Below the pieces are notes generated by a model. It was given only the letters and a program-made list of their open reading frames with translations. It did no database searches and was not told where the DNA came from. From NCBI GenBank assembly GCA_024276295.1, contig JAJRXN010000501.1, positions 1 through 7,336 on the forward strand: 7,336 nucleotides of DNA, given 5' to 3'. A program made the position numbers and the translations under genes. Positions 1 to 5,095 of this stretch are shown piece by piece. The stretch comes from Acidobacteriota bacterium. Lineage in GTDB: Bacteria; Acidobacteriota; Polarisedimenticolia; J045. Numbering within the stretch: the stretch's first letter is position 1; each line of letters starts with the position of its first letter.

Positions 1-197
1 CGCGTGTAGCGACCGTCGCCGTCGCTGTCCAGTTCGATCGGCGAACCGAAGTGGAACGAGATCGGCACCCGGAACGTCACGCGATCGCGGTCCTCGGGGA
101 CCGTCGAGGAGACGAGCTGCTCGGTCCGGCCGGCGCTCCCCGGGGCGAACAGCAGCGCGCACGCGGCCAGCGCGACATGACGGGACGTGATCGGCAT
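1..197 (-). CDS. Exported protein of unknown function, N-terminal part only (gene runs off the left edge)
   Basis: Sixty-five complete codons are visible, reading leftward from an ATG at 197-195. The start is supported by a GGGAGAG-like ribosome binding site about 7-13 nt upstream on the minus strand and by the signal peptide it gives: MPITSRH, then a hydrophobic stretch around V8-P19, with likely cleavage near the G-S-A at residues 20-22. The mature part begins R-T-E-Q-L and contains RVTFRVPISFHFGSP (about residues 39-53), an alternating pattern typical of beta strands, then DSDGDG at 58-62, which resembles the calcium loop of EF-hand or dockerin-type proteins. The protein is probably periplasmic, surface-bound or secreted. 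No family is recognised. It is divergent from the 1098-residue protein gene and shares the 151-bp region with it. Codon use is as GC-rich as in the neighbours. The gene start is fairly sure; the function is unknown. Confidence 0.75.
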   Translation of the reverse strand, partial: MPITSRHVALAACALLFAPGSAGRTEQLVSSTVPEDRDRVTFRVPISFHFGSPIELDSDGDGRYT

Positions 198-229
198 CGG
201 CTGCTCTCCCGGGTAGACGGGCCCTCGGG

Positions 230-258
230 GTGATACGGGGGCGCGGCCCGGATCGCAA
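230..258 (-). promoter_or_regulatory. Possible sigma-70-type promoter for the leftward exported-protein gene
   Basis: On the minus strand TTGCGA (258-253) is followed by exactly 17 nt and then TATCAC (235-230). Each hexamer matches 4 of 6 bases of the -35 and -10 consensus. Transcription would start near 223 and give a leader of about 26 nt before the ATG at 197. Both the spacing and position are right, but the hexamers are imperfect, so this is a candidate only. Confidence 0.3.
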
Positions 259-295
259 CGGCGGCGATTCGCGCGGCAGGAAACGGGGCTCGCAG

Positions 296-301
296 TATCA
301 T
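296..301 (+). promoter_or_regulatory. Possible -10 element for the 1098-residue protein gene
   Basis: TATCAT matches the -10 consensus at 5 of 6 bases and lies 47 nt before the ATG at 349. This is rare in such GC-rich DNA. No convincing -35 hexamer sits 16-18 nt upstream (GCGGCA at 273-278 is the best available). It forms an inverted pair with the opposite-facing GTATCACC of the leftward candidate promoter. The rest of 198-348 shows no gene and only short GC-rich palindromes. Confidence 0.2.
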
Positions 302-334
302 CTCGGCCCGGCGCCCGCCGGCTCCGGACACCAC

Positions 335-341
335 GGAAGGA
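335..341 (+). promoter_or_regulatory. Ribosome binding site GGAAGGA for the 1098-residue protein gene
   Basis: GGAAGGA is purine-rich and 7 nt ahead of the ATG at 349, which fixes that start. The following CTTCC (343-347) can pair with GGAAG (335-339), so a small hairpin could partly cover the site. That may be chance. Confidence 0.65.
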
Positions 342-348
342 TCTTCCG

Positions 349-3300
349 ATGACGCTGCCCGTCTTCCGCCTCCCGCGCCCGCTTCTCATGCCGGTCGTGC
401 TGGCCGGCCTCCTGCTCGTGGCCGCTCCCGCACGGTCGGCGGAGCCCCCGTCGTGGCTTTCCGTCGACTACCGCCCGCTCGTCGATCCGCGCCGCACCTG
501 CCAGTCGGGCGAGCAGGTCGCTGAACTGTGGGCCGCGGTCGGAGGCCCCGAAGGGCCGGTACGGCAGCGTGCACTCGACCTGCTCGAGCCGATGATGGAG
601 CGCTACGCGTTCGTGATGTCCGACGCGCTCGATGCGGTCGTGCCCGAAGCGGCGGGAAGCGCGCCGCTGGTGGAGATCGCTGGGCTGTGGGCGGAAGGAG
701 CCGCCCAGCCGGCGTGGGTCGCCCTGGCACGGGGCCGGCGGATCGTGATCGAGAGCGACGGCGCCGGTGCGATGCGGGTGATCGTGCCCGCGCCGACCGA
801 CGGCGCGGATCCGGAACAGGCCGCGCGCGCCGCATGGGAACAGAACTGGGGCGTCGTGCGGCACGCGCTGGCCGCCGAACTGACGCGTCTGGCTGCCGCG
901 GGCCGTCCGGCGCGGCTCGCGGTGCGCGTGCACGCCTACCGGCACGAGGTCGCCGCCGCGCGGTTTTCGGTCACGCGAGAGCCGCTCGAGATGGCGATCG
1001 AGTCCGCCGCTCCGCGTGGCGATCGCCCGCCGCTCGACCTCCGGGCGCTCGAGCGGTTTTTCGACCAGCAGCTGGTGCTCGAGGGGGCGCGGCTGCGCCC
1101 CGACGGCACGCTCGACCTGTTCGGCACGCCGGTCGAGGATCCGCCGACCCTGCTCGGTGCCCGGCCGACGCTGGCCGATCTCGCCGTGGCCTACCGCGCG
1201 ATCTTCCACGGCGGCTCGGGCCGGCCGTTCATGAGCCTCGATCGCGGCGCTGACGCGCACCGGCTCGAGGTCCACCATGGCGGCCGACTGGCCGACACGC
1301 GGCTCGGCCTGGTGACGATGCTCTGCGACGTGCGCTTCAAGACGTTCAGCCAGGGGATCGACCCGTGGAGCGGCGCCGATGATCGCGCGCGGCTGGCCGG
1401 GATCGTCCCCGGCTTCGCGACGCACATCGAGCGCTTCGCCCGCGCCCCCGGCGCCGCGGGAATCACGAGCCAGCAGACGCGGTTCTGGTTCTATCCGGAC
1501 GCGATCGACCTGACGGTCTCTCCGCAGGGCGACGTGCTCGTCTTCCGGCGCGCGCGGATGAGCGCTGCCTCGGAGCGGGCCTCCGGCGCACGGGAAGCCG
1601 TTCCTCCCTGGACCGCGGCCACCGTCGACGCCATCAACGAGACCTACGACCGCCTGGCCCGGGCGTATCCCGAACTCGCGGGACTCGACCAGGTCGTCCG
1701 CCTGCTCGCGCTGTTCACCTGGCTCGAACGGCTCGACCGTTCGGGTGCGCCGGTACCCGACCTCGACGCGCTGCTGGGAGTCGAACTGCCGGCGGTGAGC
1801 ACGCCCCGCACGTTCTCGCAGCAGCTCGCGTTCAACGCGCTGCCGGCGCCGGGGAGCGACCGTCCGGTCGATCTGTTCAATCGCGAGGACGTGGCGGTCG
1901 TTCTCGACCGGCTCGCCTCGCCATCGGGACGGCCGCTTCCGCCGCTGGTCCGTGCCCGCCGTGCGCTCGCGGCTCTCGACCGTCGCAAGCCGGAGCATGC
2001 GCGAGCCGCCGGAATGCTCGATGCCGCGCTCGCCGCCGACCCGCCGCCCGAGACGGCCAGGCTCGACGCCCTCTCGCAGCAGGCCGAGCGGCTGGTGATG
2101 CATCGTCTGGTGCTCAGCACGCTGCCCGACGACGCGAAGCGGCAGGTCGGGACGCGGATGCGGGCCGGCGAACGTCTGCGCATCTTCAGCACCGCGACGG
2201 GGGGGCTCGACCTGTCGATGGACGGCGCCCTCGACCGGGCGCGTCCCGCCCGGAGCCTCGCGCTGACCTGGGGCGGGCCGAGCGGATCGCTGCCGGCGGC
2301 CAGCCGGCCCAGGGCCGTCGGGACGCCGACGCCCCGGGGGCTCCCGCCGTCCGCCGCCCCGCGACGGATGGCCGAACCGGAACCCTCCTGGTCGCGCGAA
2401 CCGCCGGGACTCGACCATCGCCCGCTCGCGGCGCATGCGTTCCCGCCGCCCCCGGCACGCGGAGCCGGACCGGCGGTCCTCGAGAGCGGCGCGCTTCTTC
2501 TCGCCACCGGGACGACGAAGGACAAGGGCGGCGCCACGACCTGGTGGCTCGCGGTGGGCGACCCATGGGGTCTCCGCCCGCGGGCGCGGCTCGTGGTGCG
2601 CGACGCTTCCGGCGCGCTGGTCGCGGTGGTCCGCCACGAGGCCGGACGCCGGCACGTGTACGTTCCCCGCGCGTCCGGCGGGTTCGTGCGGCTGGTCGAT
2701 GTCGAAAAGGACCTTCCCGCGGCGATCGCCGCCGCGAGTGCGGCGGTGCTCGGCCCGGCGGCGGACGAGACCGCCCCCGCGCTGCCCGCCGGCCTGGCCG
2801 TGCTCGAGCTTCCGGCAGGGCAGGGGGACGAACCGCAGGTGCGGCTGACGGTGAGCGCGCGGGGCACCGACGCCCGGCCGCTGGCGCTTCCGCGTACCGA
2901 ACTGGTCCGGGTGGCGCTCGGCCCGCGCGTCGATCTCCCGCCTCCGGGACGGCCGATCCCGTTCCTCGTGCCTCCCACCACCGGGCTCGACGAAGCGCAG
3001 ACGGTCATGGTCCGCGACCGGGCGGGGCTCGACCATCCTCCGTGGTCGGCACCGGTGCTCGACGTTCCCGGCGAGCAGCTCGCCCTGCGGGTCGCCCGGG
3101 CGCTCGGCGAGTGGTGGCGCGCGAAGGGACACCGGCAGGTCGCGGTGGCGGGCACTTCCGCCGCATCGCCGTCACGGTGGGCCGCGGCGCCCAAGGCCGG
3201 CTCGAACGCGCTGCTGCTGCTGCCTTCGGAGGCGTTCGGCTGGCCGCACGCCGCGTTGCGTGACCAGCTCGCGTCGGGCTGGCACGCGGGACCGACGGCG

Positions 3301-3645
3301 GCCCGCCTCGAGGACGTCGAGGAACTTCCGGCGGTCGTCGTGCTGGCGAGCACGGAGCCGCCGGCGCTGCTCGGGGCGCGCCTGGCGCGACTCGCCGCCT
3401 CGCCGCGGATGAAGGGGCGCCTGCTGGCGGTCTACATCGCCGGCGTCGAAGGGCTGCGCGACGATCTGCCGTTCGCACTGCTCGGACGCGGCGGTCTGGC
3501 CGGCCTCGGCCTGAGCGAGCCGGCGGTCACCGCCGCACGCGACGCCGCAGAGGCGCTGGCCGCCTGGCAGGACGCCCTCGCTGCTGCCGGCGGGCAGGGG
3601 GTGCGCGTCGAGGCGCTCGCCGGTCCGTTCACCTGGATCTTCTGA
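349..3645 (+). CDS. Large exported protein of unknown function (1098 aa), two regions joined by a proline-rich linker
   Basis: The ATG has a good ribosome binding site and opens a clear signal peptide: basic residues R7 and R10, hydrophobic core L12-A26, and likely cleavage after A28 or A31. The mature protein should sit in the periplasm or outside the cell. The first region (about 35-640) carries three blocks that look conserved rather than low-complexity: TMLCDVRFKTFSQGIDPW (323-340), RFWFYPDAIDLTV (378-390) and ETYDRLARAYPELAGL (431-446) followed by a hydrophobic helix. An aromatic RFWF-P block followed by a YPELA helix reminds me of large unannotated planctomycete proteins of the DUF1598 sort; this is recollection, not a match. 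A Pro/Ala/Arg-rich linker spans about 642-705. The C-terminal region (about 705-1098) has mixed alpha/beta character, with ALLLLPSEAF, AVVVLAS and RLLAVYIAGVEGL as probable buried strands near the end. No catalytic motif was recognised. It is a single gene, with divergent and intergenic flanks on its two sides. The gene is confident; its role is unknown. Confidence 0.85.
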   Translation: MTLPVFRLPRPLLMPVVLAGLLLVAAPARSAEPPSWLSVDYRPLVDPRRTCQSGEQVAELWAAVGGPEGPVRQRALDLLEPMMERYAFVMSDALDAVVPEAAGSAPLVEIAGLWAEGAAQPAWVALARGRRIVIESDGAGAMRVIVPAPTDGADPEQAARAAWEQNWGVVRHALAAELTRLAAAGRPARLAVRVHAYRHEVAAARFSVTREPLEMAIESAAPRGDRPPLDLRALERFFDQQLVLEGARLRPDGTLDLFGTPVEDPPTLLGARPTLADLAVAYRAIFHGGSGRPFMSLDRGADAHRLEVHHGGRLADTRLGLVTMLCDVRFKTFSQGIDPWSGADDRARLAGIVPGFATHIERFARAPGAAGITSQQTRFWFYPDAIDLTVSPQGDVLVFRRARMSAASERASGAREAVPPWTAATVDAINETYDRLARAYPELAGLDQVVRLLALFTWLERLDRSGAPVPDLDALLGVELPAVSTPRTFSQQLAFNALPAPGSDRPVDLFNREDVAVVLDRLASPSGRPLPPLVRARRALAALDRRKPEHARAAGMLDAALAADPPPETARLDALSQQAERLVMHRLVLSTLPDDAKRQVGTRMRAGERLRIFSTATGGLDLSMDGALDRARPARSLALTWGGPSGSLPAASRPRAVGTPTPRGLPPSAAPRRMAEPEPSWSREPPGLDHRPLAAHAFPPPPARGAGPAVLESGALLLATGTTKDKGGATTWWLAVGDPWGLRPRARLVVRDASGALVAVVRHEAGRRHVYVPRASGGFVRLVDVEKDLPAAIAAASAAVLGPAADETAPALPAGLAVLELPAGQGDEPQVRLTVSARGTDARPLALPRTELVRVALGPRVDLPPPGRPIPFLVPPTTGLDEAQTVMVRDRAGLDHPPWSAPVLDVPGEQLALRVARALGEWWRAKGHRQVAVAGTSAASPSRWAAAPKAGSNALLLLPSEAFGWPHAALRDQLASGWHAGPTAARLEDVEELPAVVVLASTEPPALLGARLARLAASPRMKGRLLAVYIAGVEGLRDDLPFALLGRGGLAGLGLSEPAVTAARDAAEALAAWQDALAAAGGQGVRVEALAGPFTWIF

Positions 3646-3653
3646 GGACCGAC

Positions 3654-3701
3654 CGTCCGCATGCGGACACCTGTCACGGACGGTGTGTCCGCATGCGGAC
3701 G
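3654..3701 (+). repeat. Two identical 14-bp palindromes forming a 17-bp-arm inverted repeat; candidate activator-binding sites
   Basis: GTCCGCATGCGGAC, a perfect palindrome, occurs at 3655-3668 and again at 3687-3700, with centres 32 bp apart (about three helical turns, same face). The flanks are also mirrored: CGTCCGCATGCGGACAC (3654-3670) is the exact reverse complement of 3685-3701, giving a 17-bp stem with a 14-nt loop. The loop contains a weaker GTC-ACG-GAC dyad (3673-3681) centred about midway. The element begins 9 nt after the stop of the upstream gene, but no T-run follows, so it is a poor intrinsic terminator. Self-palindromic arms suit dimeric DNA-binding proteins. The two centres lie about 118 and 86 bp upstream of the transcription start predicted from the sigma-54 promoter, where enhancer-binding activators usually dock. 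Repeat structure is seen directly; the role is inferred. Confidence 0.8.
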
Positions 3702-3753
3702 CTCGCGCCGCCCGATCGGCCGGAATCGGCTGTTCCTTCTCATGCTCGCCGGG

Positions 3754-3769
3754 TGGCATCGCTCTTGCG
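3754..3769 (+). promoter_or_regulatory. Sigma-54 (RpoN) -24/-12 promoter of the minor-pilin operon
   Basis: TGGCATCGCTCTTGCG matches the sigma-54 consensus TGGCACG-N4-TTGCW: the -24 TGGCA and the -12 TTGC are both exact and the GG-to-GC spacing is the required 12 bp. Transcription should start close to 3780, only about 3 nt ahead of the ATG at 3783. Sigma-54 promoters need a AAA+ enhancer-binding activator. The paired palindromes at 3655-3700 are suitable upstream sites. In Pseudomonas, Myxococcus and Geobacter, pilin genes are known sigma-54 targets (via PilR), which fits the gene downstream. No clear IHF-like bend site is visible in 3701-3753. Confidence 0.65.
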
Positions 3770-3782
3770 ATGACGCACGGGC

Positions 3783-4268
3783 ATGAACGATCGCCCGGGA
3801 CAGCGGCATCTCTTTTTCTTCCATCGTGCATCCGGTTTCGTGCTGCTCGACGCGCTGCTTGCCGGCGTGCTGCTGGGCATCGTCGCCCTGTCGGCCGTCG
3901 CGCTGGTCGATCACGCCCTGCGTGTCGGGCGTGCGGCCGAACGGCTCGATCGCGGGCGCGAGATCGCCGAGCGGACGATCCGGGAACTCGAGATCGTCTC
4001 GTTCCATGGCCTGCCCGAGCGCTTCGGGGCGGCGGTCGACGACACGACGGCACGGCTCGACACCGCGGACGGCAGCGCCCCCTCCTCCTGGAGCGGCCTG
4101 GCCGCCGAACTGCCGGAGGGCCGGATCATCGCCCACCTCGAAGGGCTCGGCCCCGCCGCGGCCGATCGCGCGTTCGGTGCGGCCGTCGCGTTGCGGGTGA
4201 CGGTCGTCGTCTCCTGGCGCGAGGCCGCCCGCCGCCGGGTCGTGCGGCTGGTCACGGTGCGCACGTGA
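3783..4268 (+). CDS. Minor pilin / pseudopilin, PilV- or GspI-like (161 aa)
   Basis: This looks like a prepilin that is cleaved and N-methylated by the prepilin peptidase and joins a type IV pilus or type II secretion pseudopilus. An 18-residue basic leader ends in HRASG, followed by FVLLDALLAGVLLGIVALSAV: cleavage would fall between G18 and F19, and a hydrophobic alpha helix of about 25 residues follows. The usual Glu at mature position 5 is Asp (D23). The helix continues as an amphipathic Arg/Glu-rich segment (about 45-75), then a short globular part ending VVVSWREAARRRVVRLVTVRT, with strands typical of pilin heads. Size and first place in the cassette fit PilV/GspI. The start is forced: an in-frame TGA lies at 3771-3773 and no other start codon occurs before the cleavage site. 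No ribosome binding site precedes it. Its stop overlaps the next gene by 4 nt. Pilin-like nature is secure; PilV versus GspI is not resolved. Confidence 0.85.
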   Translation: MNDRPGQRHLFFFHRASGFVLLDALLAGVLLGIVALSAVALVDHALRVGRAAERLDRGREIAERTIRELEIVSFHGLPERFGAAVDDTTARLDTADGSAPSSWSGLAAELPEGRIIAHLEGLGPAAADRAFGAAVALRVTVVVSWREAARRRVVRLVTVRT

Positions 4269-5095
4269 ACCGGCCCGCGCAGAACGCACGCGGCTTCGCC
4301 AGCGCCGAGGCGCTGGTCGGAGCCGCGCTCGGACTGGTCACCGTCCTCGCGGCGCTCTCGCTGGCGAGCGGGCTGGCGCGGGTCGCCGACCGCCAGATCG
4401 CCCGTGACGATCGCGCGCTCGGCGCCCGCTGGGCCCTCGAGCGGATGGCCGCGGACGTCGTCGCCGCAGGTCGCGGCGTCGACGCGGGCGCGGGACCGGA
4501 CGAGGCCCTCGAGCTGCTCGAGCCGTGGGCCGTCGGGCTGCGCGGCGATCTCGACGGCGACGAGCCGGACGAGGCGCGGGACCCGGAGACCCGTCTCGAT
4601 CCGGCCGGCGGCTTCATCGCGACCGGCAACGACGAGGTCGTCGTCTGGCTGCGCCGCACGAGGGGCCGCGCGCGCATCGCGCGGTTCGACGCGGATCTCG
4701 ACAGCGCCGACCGCGTCACGCTGCCCGACGGACGGCTGCTCGCCCGGCGCGACGGCGTCGTCGAGACGGTCGACGCCGGTCCGGCGGCGGCCGAGGACGA
4801 CCCCCGCATCGGCGTGCTCTACCGCGTGCACTTCGTCGACGACGCACGGCGGTTCGGGACGGGGCGTTTCCGTGTCGTCCAGCCGGTGCTCTCGGGCGTC
4901 GTCTCGTTCCGCGTGACCGGTCTCGACGCCGCGGGGAACGACGTCGGCGCCTGCGGCGGCGCCGACGATGCCGCGGCACGCACCTGCCGCGGCGCCGTCC
5001 GCGCGCTGCGCGTCGAACTCGGCATGGACGTGCGCGGCAGGGTCGAACGCTACCGGATGACGATTCCCTTCCGCCGGCAGGAGGCGACTCGGTGA
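4265..5095 (+). CDS. Minor pilin / pseudopilin, PilW- or GspJ-like (276 aa)
   Basis: The GTG at 4265 overlaps the preceding stop (GTGA) and places a 10-residue leader before a prepilin site: NARG, then FASAEALVGAALGLVTVL, with cleavage between G10 and F11 and the conserved Glu at mature position 5 (E15). The open frame extends further upstream, but that extension lies inside the previous gene and would bury the prepilin site, so I reject it. After the helix come ALERMAADVVAAGRGV (about 58-73), DLDGDEPDEARD (95-106), which resembles a calcium loop, ATGNDEVVVWLRR, and the beta-rich VVQPVLSGVVSFRVTGLDAAG before the C-terminus. This resembles PilW proteins, where a 'GNDxVVV' strand and 'pLLsGVxxF' strand are common. 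Cys230 and Cys241 could form a disulfide. No strong ribosome binding site is seen, so translational coupling is likely. It probably acts in the same tip or priming complex as its neighbours. Confidence 0.8.
   Translation: MNRPAQNARGFASAEALVGAALGLVTVLAALSLASGLARVADRQIARDDRALGARWALERMAADVVAAGRGVDAGAGPDEALELLEPWAVGLRGDLDGDEPDEARDPETRLDPAGGFIATGNDEVVVWLRRTRGRARIARFDADLDSADRVTLPDGRLLARRDGVVETVDAGPAAAEDDPRIGVLYRVHFVDDARRFGTGRFRVVQPVLSGVVSFRVTGLDAAGNDVGACGGADDAAARTCRGAVRALRVELGMDVRGRVERYRMTIPFRRQEATR
5079..5084 (+). promoter_or_regulatory. Strong ribosome binding site AGGAGG that sets the start of the PilX-like gene
   Basis: AGGAGG lies inside the end of the PilW-like gene, 7 nt ahead of GTG 5092. 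It is the best ribosome binding site in the window and decides the GTG start over the many other in-frame GTGs. The third pilin may therefore be translated more independently than the second. Confidence 0.75.

Noticed and set aside
51..233. A 60-codon plus-strand open frame at the left edge
   Set aside because: It is antisense to the exported-protein gene, with Arg/Gly-rich composition and no ribosome binding site.
298..3132. A 944-codon open frame on the minus strand opposite the large exported-protein gene
   Set aside because: Its product is overwhelmingly Arg/Gly/Pro/Glu with no hydrophobic organisation, as expected from the complement of a GC-rich gene. The plus frame has a ribosome binding site, signal peptide and coherent blocks.
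3654..3701. The inverted repeat as a classical intrinsic terminator
   Set aside because: The stem is strong but no T-run follows, and each arm is itself a palindrome, which suits protein binding better. Termination is kept only as an alternative.
3683..4264. An upstream extension of the PilW-like gene, in frame, reaching back to 3683
   Set aside because: It would lie inside the PilV-like gene, cross the promoter and move the prepilin cleavage site about 200 residues from the N-terminus. GTG 4265 gives a normal 10-residue leader.
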